64,000 nucleotides of DNA, from the NCBI RefSeq assembly GCF_020622265.1, contig NZ_JACNMQ010000005.1, positions 124,001-188,000 of the forward strand. The letters are read 5' to 3'. Made by a program: the position numbers and the translations under genes. The notes below the pieces were generated by a model. The model ran no database searches, was not told the DNA's origin, and saw only the letters and a list, made by a program, of their open reading frames with translations. Of the stretch, positions 18,245 through 27,143 are shown piece by piece. Position 1 is the first letter of the stretch. Each line of letters starts with the position of its first letter. Source of the DNA: Halomonas sp. M20 (GTDB taxonomy: Bacteria; Pseudomonadota; Gammaproteobacteria; Pseudomonadales; Halomonadaceae).

Positions 18245-21019
18245 TTAGATCTGCTGGTTTTCTCCTGCCGCTGCCTCAAGCGCCTCTTTATCGGTCAGAA
18301 GCTCACGAAGGATCACCAGGGCATTCCCGCTGTCGCCATCGATCACGGTATCCAGCCATACCAGCGCCTGCTCCTGGCTGGCATTCTCTAGTCCATTAGC
18401 CCACAGATAGGCTTTGGCGAGAGCGAGCCGCGCCGTGGGATGCCCTTTTTGAGCCGCTTCAAACAGATATTCGGTACCTTTTTCACGGTCCTGGGGCAGG
18501 ATGTTACCGCGCAGATATTCGCGGCCAAGGGTGGCCATGGAACCCGCGTGCCCCGAATCCGCGGCCTCGACCAGCAGCGTGCGCCCGCGTTCGATATCCT
18601 GCTCGACGGCTTGATTGCCGTACAGCAAGGCGCGCCCCAGAGCTTGACGTGCGGTCTGATCGTTGGCGGCAATCGCCTGTTGGAGGTACTTTTCCGCCAG
18701 TTCGCCATCTTCTTCAAGGCCTTTGCCCTGCATATAGGCAGCACCCAGTAACTGGGCGGCGTAAGGGTCGCCGCCGTCTGCGGCCTCGACGAGGTACTCT
18801 TTGCCCTTGGCGGCATCTTGCTGGACACCGTTCCCGGTCAGATAGGCCTGGCCGAGAACGATGCGCGCCGAAGATTCATAGGGCGCTGCGGATTCCAGCA
18901 ATGCCAGGCCCCGCTGCGGATCGGCAGGGGCAAGCTCACCCTTGAGCAGTATCTCTCCCAGATCGGCTTTGGCACCTGAGTGACCTTGGGCCATGGCGCG
19001 CTCCAGATAGTTGATGCCGCGCTGAGAATTCTGATTCACGCCCTTGCCTTGAAGGTACATGCGCCCCAAGGTTGCGGTGGCTCCGCCGTGACCTTCGTCT
19101 GCTGCCTCAGTCAGCCAGCGGCGGGCTTGAGAATAGTTTGCCCCGACGCCGATGCCATTGAGATAGGCACGACCCAGATCCGCCATGGCGGGCACGTCGC
19201 CCAGTTCTGCCGCCTTGCGCAACGCATTGATATCGCCCAGCTGACCCTCGGCACGATAATTGCGAGCCAGTGCGTCTTTCGCTGAGGGATGATTGGCATC
19301 GCGGGCTTGCTGGAGCCAATATTCTGCACGCTGAAAATCTCGCGGCACCCCGGTGCCCTCTCGATAAGCGCGACCCAGCACGATCATGGCATAGGCGTCG
19401 TTTTGCTTGGCGGCCTCCTCAAGCATGCCAACCGCCTCATTGGCGCGTTCACTCTTGATGGTGCCGTCCAGATAGGCTTCGGACAGCTTGGTGGCCGCCG
19501 AGGTATCGCCGGCAGCAGCAGCCTTGCGCAGCAGACGTTCGGACTCGACGGTATTGAGCTCCATCGCCTCGCCTTCGAGATAGGCTTCGCCAAGCAGGCG
19601 AGTAGCGAATATCTGGCCGCGTTGGGCGGCATCCGAGAGATACTGGATAGCGCGAACGGGGTCCGGAGGCACGCCGTTGCCATTCAGGTAGGCGTTACCC
19701 AACAGGGCTGTTGCGTATTCGTTACCGCCCTCATGACCTTTTTGCAGATAGCCGATAGCCCGCGTGGGCTGCGCGGGAACGCTCTCGCCAGTGAGATAGA
19801 CGTCGCCAAGAATGGTATAGGCCAAGGGATCGCCTTTCTGGGCGGTCTGCTCAAGCAAGCGGATACCCTGTTGCGTGTCGCGTTCAAGCACGTCTCCGGC
19901 CAAGTAGGCTTTGCCCAGGAATACCGCAGCATTGGTGGAGCCTTTGTCGACGGCGGCCTTTAACCAGCGTTCCGCTTTGGCGGGGTCCTTTGCGATCGTG
20001 CCTTTGCCTAGATAGGCACGCCCTAGCTGGGTCGTGGCTTCCAGGTCGCCTGCTTCAGCGGCGCGCTGCAGTAGTTCCAGGCCTTGCTGACGCTCCTCGG
20101 CGGATTTGCTCGCCAGTAATAGTTCGCCGGCTTCTCCCATTGCATCGGGATCACCGGTATCGGCGGCGGCCAGCAACCACTGCCGATGCAGTACCGGCTG
20201 GTGGCCAAGCAGACCGTCTTCTGCATATACCCTGGCCAGATTGATCATGGCGCGGGGATCGCCGTTTCGAGCGGGTTCTTCTTGAGCCCTGGCGTAGCGT
20301 TCGGCGTATTTTCGAGAAAGCTGCGGGTTCTCTTCCAGCCAGCCACCGGGCGCATATGCCTCGGCCAGGGCTATACTGGCACGAGCCTGGTCGCCCTCTG
20401 CGGCTTCTTCGTATAGCTCTTGGGCGCGGGCCGGATCAGCCTCGACGCCTTGACCGGTCTGTAGCATTTCGGCCAGGTCTACCTTGGCGCTGGAGTTGTC
20501 ACCTTCAGCCTGTTCTACCGCCTGGCGTATCAAGAAGTACGCGAGGGTAGGGTTACGTTCTACCCCGTCACCGTCTCTATAAAGCCGGCCCAGGCGCAAG
20601 GAGGCGTTATCCAGAATGTTCGATGGATTACGCAGCGATTCACCATAGAGTCTCGCCGCCTTGCTCGGGTTGCGGGGCACGCCGATGGCATCGTCGTATA
20701 TGCGACCAAGCTCATAATAGCCCGGCGGGAATCCTTGGGCCTGCATGGAGCGCAAGATGCTTGTGGCTTCGTTGACATTGCCGTTTTCTAACGCCTGGTA
20801 GGCAAAGTCGACGTGTTGCCAGTCGAATGAACTCATGTCCGCCGGAGTGCCACCGTCGAACCAGTCGTAATACTGAGGATCGACGCTGGCGCGTACCTCG
20901 TCCATATGGCTGCTTCCGCCAGCGGCGCAGCCGCCTAGCAGGGCCAGAGACGCTACCAAAGTAAGTTGCTTTGTAACGTTGCTGTCTAAATAGCTAAATT
21001 TCGTAAGTATGGGTTTCAC
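18245..21019 (-). CDS. AlgK-like Sel1-repeat outer-membrane lipoprotein (polysaccharide secretion scaffold)
   Basis: This is a 924-residue lipoprotein. The signal peptide ends in the lipobox LLGGC near residue 31. The rest is a string of about 22 Sel1/TPR-like repeats (pattern LGxAYLxG, then a G-V-x-x-D turn). Alginate AlgK of Pseudomonas has the same architecture but about 475 residues and roughly half the repeats; it anchors the secretion complex at the outer membrane. The GTG at 21019 is preferred because AGAGG lies 8 bases upstream and it gives a normal signal peptide; a TTG at 21061 adds 14 residues. It is the last gene of the operon, 47 bases after the PL5 lyase. The scaffold role is inferred from AlgK and context. 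Confidence 0.75.
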   Translation of the reverse strand: MKPILTKFSYLDSNVTKQLTLVASLALLGGCAAGGSSHMDEVRASVDPQYYDWFDGGTPADMSSFDWQHVDFAYQALENGNVNEATSILRSMQAQGFPPGYYELGRIYDDAIGVPRNPSKAARLYGESLRNPSNILDNASLRLGRLYRDGDGVERNPTLAYFLIRQAVEQAEGDNSSAKVDLAEMLQTGQGVEADPARAQELYEEAAEGDQARASIALAEAYAPGGWLEENPQLSRKYAERYARAQEEPARNGDPRAMINLARVYAEDGLLGHQPVLHRQWLLAAADTGDPDAMGEAGELLLASKSAEERQQGLELLQRAAEAGDLEATTQLGRAYLGKGTIAKDPAKAERWLKAAVDKGSTNAAVFLGKAYLAGDVLERDTQQGIRLLEQTAQKGDPLAYTILGDVYLTGESVPAQPTRAIGYLQKGHEGGNEYATALLGNAYLNGNGVPPDPVRAIQYLSDAAQRGQIFATRLLGEAYLEGEAMELNTVESERLLRKAAAAGDTSAATKLSEAYLDGTIKSERANEAVGMLEEAAKQNDAYAMIVLGRAYREGTGVPRDFQRAEYWLQQARDANHPSAKDALARNYRAEGQLGDINALRKAAELGDVPAMADLGRAYLNGIGVGANYSQARRWLTEAADEGHGGATATLGRMYLQGKGVNQNSQRGINYLERAMAQGHSGAKADLGEILLKGELAPADPQRGLALLESAAPYESSARIVLGQAYLTGNGVQQDAAKGKEYLVEAADGGDPYAAQLLGAAYMQGKGLEEDGELAEKYLQQAIAANDQTARQALGRALLYGNQAVEQDIERGRTLLVEAADSGHAGSMATLGREYLRGNILPQDREKGTEYLFEAAQKGHPTARLALAKAYLWANGLENASQEQALVWLDTVIDGDSGNALVILRELLTDKEALEAAAGENQQI

Positions 21020-21066
21020 TTTTCGTGCCCTCTTGGAGCGGGTTGTATCGTTGCGAAACAAGCGAC

Positions 21067-22317
21067 TCAGTCTGCATCTGGAAGTATGACCTCGGCTTTT
21101 TCCTCTACCGTGTCATCGGCGATTTCCAATCGTTGCGCCTCTGGATCCAGGAAATATAGAGTGATGTAACCACCTGCACTGCGGTTTTCTAACGGCCGAT
21201 AGGGCCGTATGAATTTTTCGAGTGCAGCATCGTCGTGATGTGACAGATAGATATCTGCCCAGGAAAAATACTGGCCATCTTCCATGAAGCCACGATATTG
21301 CTCGTGGGGCGCATAGTCGCCAAGCTTGGTGGGGTCTTCGATGATTGCCATGGCATAGTCGACGGCAGGGTGAATATCGTTGCCATTGACTTCAAGAGAA
21401 AAGGTGTCATAGCCCTGGCGAAAGATGATCTGCATGTTGGTAATCAGATACAGCAAGGCATAGTTCTGATAGTGGGTGGCGCGTCGCCCCCGTTCCAGCT
21501 CGAGTGGTAATCCACCTTCCGGGGTGAGGTCGTGCAAGGCGGAATAAAGGGCACTGACCCCAAAACGAAATAGCTCATCATCCTCGGTCAATACGCCAAT
21601 CATCGAGGCATAAACCGCTCGCCGGTAGAAGTGATTGTTGCAGCAGCTGCCGTCGAGGCCTCCGGGGATGCTCGAGTGGTTGTGGGCGAGGCGATTGAGC
21701 CACGCATTAATACGGGATTTCTCTTTTTCCATGCCATCGACTTCGGGTCGCACGATCGAGTAGGCCATGGCGGCCGCGAAAAGCATCGATTCGGTGGCGT
21801 ACCAGGCTTGTCGGTCATCGCTGGAGTAGTGAAAATCGAATAGGGCATCGCTTTTCGCCCAGCGGTCAAGCACTTTGACGAGACAGTTTGAATAGTAGTC
21901 GTCACCAGTAGCCATGTAGCTGCCCGCCAGGTCCGAGACCATGCCCTCGAACTGAAACATGGGTTCGGAGGCCAGGCGCCAGGCATCCGGACTGGGATAG
22001 AAGCCGGGTAGGCGAATCTCCTCGTCCAGGGTGGGTATGGCCAGCAGCTGACGGCAGCTTTCCCCGTTTCTGAGCTGATCCATCTGATTGATCAGAATGG
22101 GGTTATCTGTTGTCTTCAGCAGTGCGCGGCGCCGATTGACGTCGAAATAAGAAGCATCGGTGTCGGTGACCGTATAAGAGGAAAGATCTAGTTTCTGGCG
22201 CTCCTTATAGGTCAACGCCTGAGCGGGCGTGCTGACATAGAGGCTAACGGCGCCCAGGAGGGCGCCGCATAGCCATGGCAGAGAAGCTTGTCGCAACGAA
22301 GTTAAGGCTGAATACAT
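21067..22317 (-). CDS. Periplasmic polyuronate lyase, PL5 (AlgL) family
   Basis: The product has 416 residues with an N-terminal signal peptide cleaved after AQA near residue 34. The C-terminal half aligns by eye with Pseudomonas AlgL: NNHFYRRAV (catalytic Asn/His near 228-229) and ELERGRRATHYQNYAL (catalytic Arg near 279 and Tyr near 283) correspond to NNHSYWAAW and ELKRRQRALAYHNYAL. AlgL cleaves polymannuronate by beta-elimination and clears stray polymer from the periplasm. Some PL5 members also cut glucuronan, so the substrate here is open. It is about 50 residues longer than AlgL, mostly before the catalytic core. It lies between the PL14-like lyase and the AlgK-like gene. Confidence 0.8.
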   Translation of the reverse strand: MYSALTSLRQASLPWLCGALLGAVSLYVSTPAQALTYKERQKLDLSSYTVTDTDASYFDVNRRRALLKTTDNPILINQMDQLRNGESCRQLLAIPTLDEEIRLPGFYPSPDAWRLASEPMFQFEGMVSDLAGSYMATGDDYYSNCLVKVLDRWAKSDALFDFHYSSDDRQAWYATESMLFAAAMAYSIVRPEVDGMEKEKSRINAWLNRLAHNHSSIPGGLDGSCCNNHFYRRAVYASMIGVLTEDDELFRFGVSALYSALHDLTPEGGLPLELERGRRATHYQNYALLYLITNMQIIFRQGYDTFSLEVNGNDIHPAVDYAMAIIEDPTKLGDYAPHEQYRGFMEDGQYFSWADIYLSHHDDAALEKFIRPYRPLENRSAGGYITLYFLDPEAQRLEIADDTVEEKAEVILPDAD

Positions 22318-22392
22318 GAAATGCCCTTGGATGAAAAAACGTGCAATAGCGCGACAAACGAGATTTCTCGGCTATTGGACAACGATCACAGA

Positions 22393-23307
22393 TCAGCTAT
22401 CTGGCGCGTAAATCTCGAAGGCGCCGAAATCGGCGATTTGATCCCTGGGAGTGCGCCACTCTTTGCCGTTACCACCGAAGAAGGTAGAGAACATCACCCC
22501 ATCGATTGTCAGGTCACCCGTTCTGCGGTAGACGATGTTCTGCTGTTCCAAAATGGGTTGGCCGTCGATCCACACCCGGGCAATTCCGTTCTCGCGGTCA
22601 GGGTCGTTGAGAATGAGTTCCTGCTCGACGGTGACCCAGCGCCCAGTGGGGAAGTACCAGTCACCGCGTCCCACGGAAAGGCCATACTCTTCATCCGAGT
22701 TGGCGATATATTCGTAGAGTTCGCCCTGGCCGTTTTCCCGCCACATGAAGCGCATCGAAAAGCCATTGTAGCCCGTGACTTCTTCCCCGCCGCTGGGGGC
22801 GTCGCCGCCATACAAGCCTGGCAGCTTGCCGCCCTTGACGAAGTCGAATCCGGGCTCGAAGCGTATCTTGTAGCGAAGACAGGCGCGCTCCACCCCCTGT
22901 AGTTCCTTGAGGCTGGCATAAAAGCCCGCGCCGCCTTCGCCCTGGTCGCTGGGAGAGGAGGTGCCCGCGGGGTAGCTGACACGCAGGCTGGATGTATCAA
23001 GTCCTGACTCGGCGGGGGAGAGTAGGGTGACATTCTTGTCCAGGCCCCAGTTCTTTTGGGCCTGATAGGTCCGTTCAATGATGCCTTCTATATCTTTCAG
23101 GCTCGTTTCAGGGGTTGGTGATGCCTGCAGGGGATAGCGGGACGAGCAGGCCTGCACGGTAGGCACGCTAAGAGCGTCGTCGATATCCTCTGCCATGGCG
23201 GGAGAGACTGATGAGACCGCGGCGATCAGTAGACTGGTGCTCGCTATTGCTGCCTTGAAGCTAGCAGGTGAAAAGCGTGACGAGACATGAGGCTTCTTGA
23301 TTTGCAT
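22393..23307 (-). CDS. Secreted polysaccharide lyase, PL14-like
   Basis: The product has 304 residues and a Sec signal peptide cleaved after AMA near residue 39. The mature part looks like a beta-jelly-roll lyase: GGKLPGLYGG at 159-168, then YNGFSMRFMW, then FSTFFGG at 273-279 and IADFGAFEIYAP at the end. I associate these signatures with the PL14 family, which includes enzymes acting on alginate and on glucuronate polymers; the assignment is from memory of the motifs, and PL20 is a related alternative. ATG at 23307 has AAGGAAG upstream; the frame extends further 5' without support. Two different lyases in one synthesis operon is unusual. Confidence 0.65.
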   Translation of the reverse strand: MQIKKPHVSSRFSPASFKAAIASTSLLIAAVSSVSPAMAEDIDDALSVPTVQACSSRYPLQASPTPETSLKDIEGIIERTYQAQKNWGLDKNVTLLSPAESGLDTSSLRVSYPAGTSSPSDQGEGGAGFYASLKELQGVERACLRYKIRFEPGFDFVKGGKLPGLYGGDAPSGGEEVTGYNGFSMRFMWRENGQGELYEYIANSDEEYGLSVGRGDWYFPTGRWVTVEQELILNDPDRENGIARVWIDGQPILEQQNIVYRRTGDLTIDGVMFSTFFGGNGKEWRTPRDQIADFGAFEIYAPDS

Positions 23308-23426
23308 GACGGCTTCCTTTATTGACCTGCCTGTCGCGAGTGACGCGAACAGGCAAGAGTGGTGTCGCGTGCATGTGATCCTGGTTGCGATACAAAAGTT
23401 GCAAGCACTAGACAAAACAAGGCGCA

Positions 23427-24998
23427 CTAGGATGCGATGGCTCCGAAGAAATTCTGTACCTGCTGAATGACGGCGCGACCACCCTGCCAGACCCATTCGA
23501 CAGGGCCATCGACCAGTGGCGTCTCGGAAAAGCGGACGTCTACCGGAAGCCCCACGGCCTCAGCGGACAGCGGTTCTTCAGGAACCAGCAGCACGCTGGC
23601 AACGTTCTGCTGCTGACGTACCCATTCCGGGAAGCCGGCGCGAGGCTGACGTTCCACGTCCAGTGCGACGGAGCGTACCCGGGCCACGATGGGCTCGGAG
23701 GCATTGGGTAGGGCAACATAGGCGCGCTGATGAGGCTGGATATCCGCAATATCGCTCATATGTACCAGGGCCTCGACCATGACATCGTCGTCGTCGGTAC
23801 GAATCAAGGTCATGATACGATCGCTTTCGTTGATATAAGTACCGCCGGCGCTACTCAAGGCCCAGGCGACAACGCAATCGCAGGGGCTGTAGATGCTGTT
23901 GGCCGCTAAGCGCGCGTCCAGGGCATCGACCCTTGCATTCTCATAGCCCTTGGCGGTTTCGAACTGTTGGATACGAATCTTGGCGATTTCCGGTGAAACG
24001 TTCTCGAAGCTTGGTGGACGCCCATCGACCGGTGTGGTCGAGCGGGCCATGCTGACCTCGTCCACGTTGGGGTCGCCAAAGCTTTCGCGCATATTTTCGA
24101 TTAGCTGCGCATTGTAGTTATAGGCGGCGCGAGCCAGGATGAGATCGGTTTCGAGACTGCTGTTGCTGACTTTTGCCAGAAGCTCATCGCGCTTGACTCG
24201 ATCGCCTGCCGAGAGGGAGTGCTCACTCAACTGGCCAGCTCCTGGTGCAAGGATGTCGATGCGCGGTGCGGTCACGGCGGCAAAACTCGGCTCGATCAAC
24301 ATGAAATTGCGATAGACCGTGGCAGCGAGAACGATGAAGAGTACGACGGCGGCGGCAATCAGTGCGGCATAGCGGCGCAGCGGCTTCTTTTCCTTCTCCT
24401 GGGTAGCGGTGGAAGCTGCCACGCTTCTCCGCTTGCGCGGCGTTTGCGGATCTTCCTGTTCGATCAGATCTTCCACGGCAGTGTAACGCCCACTCAGGTG
24501 GGCGCGTACGATGCGGCGTAGCAGCTCGCGGTGACGCTGATCGATCTGCACGATCTCGAAAGCCGAAATACGGCTGTTACCGCTGCGTTCCTTATGGTTG
24601 CGTAATGCCTTGGCTACTACCGGCACGATCAACTCAGCAGAGCCCGCCATCAGCAGCAGTGATACCTTGACGACCTGATCGGGCTCGAATGAGTGATCGC
24701 TATGCACGGAGAAGCCGCCCAGAGAGATGTCTTCTCCGGGTAGCGTATGACCATCCTCCAGCTGTACCTGAAAGGGAGCACTAACGCGTACGAACTGGCG
24801 TTCGTCGCGACGTTCGTGATTCAACTGCTGAGTCGGTTGGTCATTCGCTTGAGGCCTGGCCTGAGAATCGTTGTCGCGAACGGTCTCGCGTGCTTTTTGC
24901 TGGCGAGGTTCACTTCTCGTGCCTTTCTGATGATCGCTGTTGCCCAATGTCGGCTCATTACGGTCCTGATTATCACGAGGACGGTGCTTGTCTGCCAT
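23427..24998 (-). CDS. Alg44-like PilZ-domain co-polymerase (c-di-GMP receptor)
   Basis: The product has 523 residues. The order is a hydrophilic, probably disordered N terminus (1-60), a PilZ domain (about 62-170), one membrane segment (about 210-229) and a periplasmic HlyD-like adaptor domain. The PilZ domain keeps both c-di-GMP motifs: RxxxR as R67-QFV-R71 and DxSxxG as D90-I-S-L-G-G95. This is the layout of Pseudomonas Alg44, which switches on the Alg8 glycosyltransferase when c-di-GMP is bound. It is longer than Alg44 (about 390 residues), mainly through the N-terminal extension and linker. AGGAG lies 9 bases before the ATG. It follows alg8 by 73 bases, as in alginate operons. Confidence 0.82.
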   Translation of the reverse strand: MADKHRPRDNQDRNEPTLGNSDHQKGTRSEPRQQKARETVRDNDSQARPQANDQPTQQLNHERRDERQFVRVSAPFQVQLEDGHTLPGEDISLGGFSVHSDHSFEPDQVVKVSLLLMAGSAELIVPVVAKALRNHKERSGNSRISAFEIVQIDQRHRELLRRIVRAHLSGRYTAVEDLIEQEDPQTPRKRRSVAASTATQEKEKKPLRRYAALIAAAVVLFIVLAATVYRNFMLIEPSFAAVTAPRIDILAPGAGQLSEHSLSAGDRVKRDELLAKVSNSSLETDLILARAAYNYNAQLIENMRESFGDPNVDEVSMARSTTPVDGRPPSFENVSPEIAKIRIQQFETAKGYENARVDALDARLAANSIYSPCDCVVAWALSSAGGTYINESDRIMTLIRTDDDDVMVEALVHMSDIADIQPHQRAYVALPNASEPIVARVRSVALDVERQPRAGFPEWVRQQQNVASVLLVPEEPLSAEAVGLPVDVRFSETPLVDGPVEWVWQGGRAVIQQVQNFFGAIAS

Positions 24999-25071
24999 GG
25001 ATGGAATCTCCTGTAGAATTCTGTTCGACTGCGCCGCACCAGCGTCGCGCCAAGCTGTTGTTGGAAAAAGA

Positions 25072-26994
25072 TCAAGCGTCGCGGTCGATGCGTATTTCCA
25101 TATTGCGTAATTCGATGGGGCTTTGTTCGATCATCAGCAGGCATTCACCTTGCGAGCCGCATTGCAGCGGATTTGTTTCACTCAAGGTTTGCCCTTCGTC
25201 ATTCTGCACGCTGGAAGCGATCTCGGGGGCTACCAGTAAGGTGGTCTGCGCCGTGCTGGAAGCGTCACCGGTGATGCTGGCCGCGCGAACGGTGTGCAGT
25301 TTGGCTATCTCATCGAATAGCGACGCATCGAGAATGTGCTTTCCTCGAGGCAGGCGAACTTCGCCGCCCTGGAAAGCATCGGCTAGGGCAGGGGCGATCC
25401 AGTAGCTGTCGCCTCGATGTGACGCGCTGTCCCGCAGGCCGAGCTCTTTCTCGAAGGTGAACACCGATGTGCTGTCCGGTGGCACCATCACGCCGACTGC
25501 CATGATCAGTACTGTCAGCATGCTTCCCATATACAGCGTATGAATCAGATGACCGCCGATACGCTGTCGACGTGCTGCCTTTGGATCGCTTGGCTCACCG
25601 GCAGAAATACCTTGACGCGACCAGGACTGGCGATTGAAACGAAAGCTGATGTAGGTCTTGAGCAGCGCGCCTCCGACCTGGTTGTAATAGAGCAGGGGGA
25701 CCCACAGCATGCTGAAGCGCTTGCGCTGCAGCGCCAGTACCGAGGCAATGATGGTACGCGTGAATATGACCCAGATGATGTAGGCGAAGATGAACGACGG
25801 GCGCACGAAAATCGTCACTAGAATGGCCACCGTCGGCCCGATGAGCGTCGTCCACATGGAAAGCCGCTGATCCACCAGGCTCCACCAGGTAAAGAAACCC
25901 ATGCGCCGCGGCCCCAGGGCAATGGCGCGGCCACTGGTGCGCAGCATGTTGCCGAACCAGCGCTTCATCAGGTCAATGGTGGAGTGAAAGAAGCGATCCT
26001 TGTCGGGAAGTTCCTCGAAGCCCGACACGTAGACATCGGGAATGTAGAGCATTTTCCACTGATTCTTGAGCAGCCAGTACCAGGTAGACTTGTCATCACC
26101 GGAAAGGAACTTGAATTTGCCAAAGCGCCAGTGATCAACATAGTCGTTTTCGACCAGATCGATGAAGTCGGGGTGCGTGGCCAGCTCGGCACGGAAGGCG
26201 CTGTAGCGGCCGGTCAATACCAGCAAACGCCCGGAGAGCGACATGGAGCTCATTACCAGGTGACGCTGTGCATAGCGCAGGTCATACCATTCACGCGTGA
26301 CGTCGCCACCGTTGACGATGGCCCGGTTGTTGGTAGTGAGTGCGCCAAGCCCTTGATCGAGAAGGAAAAAGGACAGTGAGCGAGAAAGAGTGCCGGGCTC
26401 GATCTCAATATCGCCGTCCATGGAGATGAGAAGTGAGTTATGGGAGGGCATGCGGCGTGAGATGGCCCGGAGCACCTCAGCCATGGCAGAGCGCTTGCCA
26501 TCGCCTTTCTGGAACATGTATCGCACTTCAATGTTGCCAGGCCAGTTGTTTTCGGCCAATACATGGTCGATGACATCGATATCGCTGCGATCCGAGATGG
26601 CAGCAAAGATCAGGGTTGGCACGTCATAGTCGACCACGTCCTTGATCAGTGCGTCATAGACCGCGAAGTTGATTTCCGGTGCGATACGAAATGAGGTGCA
26701 CAGCACATAGAGTGCGTCGGGTTTTTCCGTGGCATTGACGGCGTCCGCCTTCTTGCGCAACTCGGGGAAAACAGCGCGGTTATACCATACGGAGCGTACT
26801 GCTTGAACCATCCACCAGGAGTAACGCCAGGCGCCAATGATACCAATTGCCAGAATGAAGCTTTCCGATTCTGTGGAAAATACTTCCGGGGGGAGTTCGG
26901 TCAGTATGATGACCAGCGTCGCGATAGCCACCAGAAAAGCGGTAAGTTCGGTTATCCAGCGAGTCTTGGAGTTTCCTTTTTGATAGCCATTCAT
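25072..26994 (-). CDS. Alg8-like membrane glycosyltransferase with C-terminal beta-helix-like extension
   Basis: This is a GT2 polysaccharide synthase of 640 residues. Residues 1-500 track Pseudomonas Alg8: two N-terminal membrane segments with SESESFILAIGIIGAWRYS, the cytoplasmic catalytic domain with SMDGD (193-195), TGRYSAFRAE, SGDDKS (299-301) and KRWFGN (344-349), then further membrane segments (about 380-420 and 485-505). Alg8 stops there at about 494 residues. This protein continues for about 135 residues (505-640) with a strand-rich, repeating pattern (EVRLPRGKHIL, VRAASITGD, IELRNMEIRI) that resembles coils of a right-handed beta-helix. That domain call is inference. Its donor is probably UDP-glucuronate, given the adjacent dehydrogenase. 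Confidence 0.85.
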   Translation of the reverse strand: MNGYQKGNSKTRWITELTAFLVAIATLVIILTELPPEVFSTESESFILAIGIIGAWRYSWWMVQAVRSVWYNRAVFPELRKKADAVNATEKPDALYVLCTSFRIAPEINFAVYDALIKDVVDYDVPTLIFAAISDRSDIDVIDHVLAENNWPGNIEVRYMFQKGDGKRSAMAEVLRAISRRMPSHNSLLISMDGDIEIEPGTLSRSLSFFLLDQGLGALTTNNRAIVNGGDVTREWYDLRYAQRHLVMSSMSLSGRLLVLTGRYSAFRAELATHPDFIDLVENDYVDHWRFGKFKFLSGDDKSTWYWLLKNQWKMLYIPDVYVSGFEELPDKDRFFHSTIDLMKRWFGNMLRTSGRAIALGPRRMGFFTWWSLVDQRLSMWTTLIGPTVAILVTIFVRPSFIFAYIIWVIFTRTIIASVLALQRKRFSMLWVPLLYYNQVGGALLKTYISFRFNRQSWSRQGISAGEPSDPKAARRQRIGGHLIHTLYMGSMLTVLIMAVGVMVPPDSTSVFTFEKELGLRDSASHRGDSYWIAPALADAFQGGEVRLPRGKHILDASLFDEIAKLHTVRAASITGDASSTAQTTLLVAPEIASSVQNDEGQTLSETNPLQCGSQGECLLMIEQSPIELRNMEIRIDRDA

Positions 26995-27088
26995 CTGGCC
27001 GTATCCTCAATCGTGAATGCAATTACTGCCTGCATCGTTGCTCCCTGAAATAATGCCCTGAAAACCAGCTGCCCTTACTAAGCACAAG

Positions 27089-27117
27089 GCCCATCGACCC
27101 TGATGGTCAAGATGGGC
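27089..27117 (-). other. Hairpin between ugd and the alg8-like gene
   Basis: The 149-base spacer holds a two-tier hairpin: GCCCATC pairs with GATGGGC, and inside it GACC pairs with GGTC. No U-tract follows on the minus strand, so it is not a standard terminator. It may mark an mRNA processing or stability point within the polysaccharide operon, or separate ugd from the rest. Confidence 0.45.
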
Positions 27118-27143
27118 TTGTGAGCTAGTTTGAACCGAATGGT

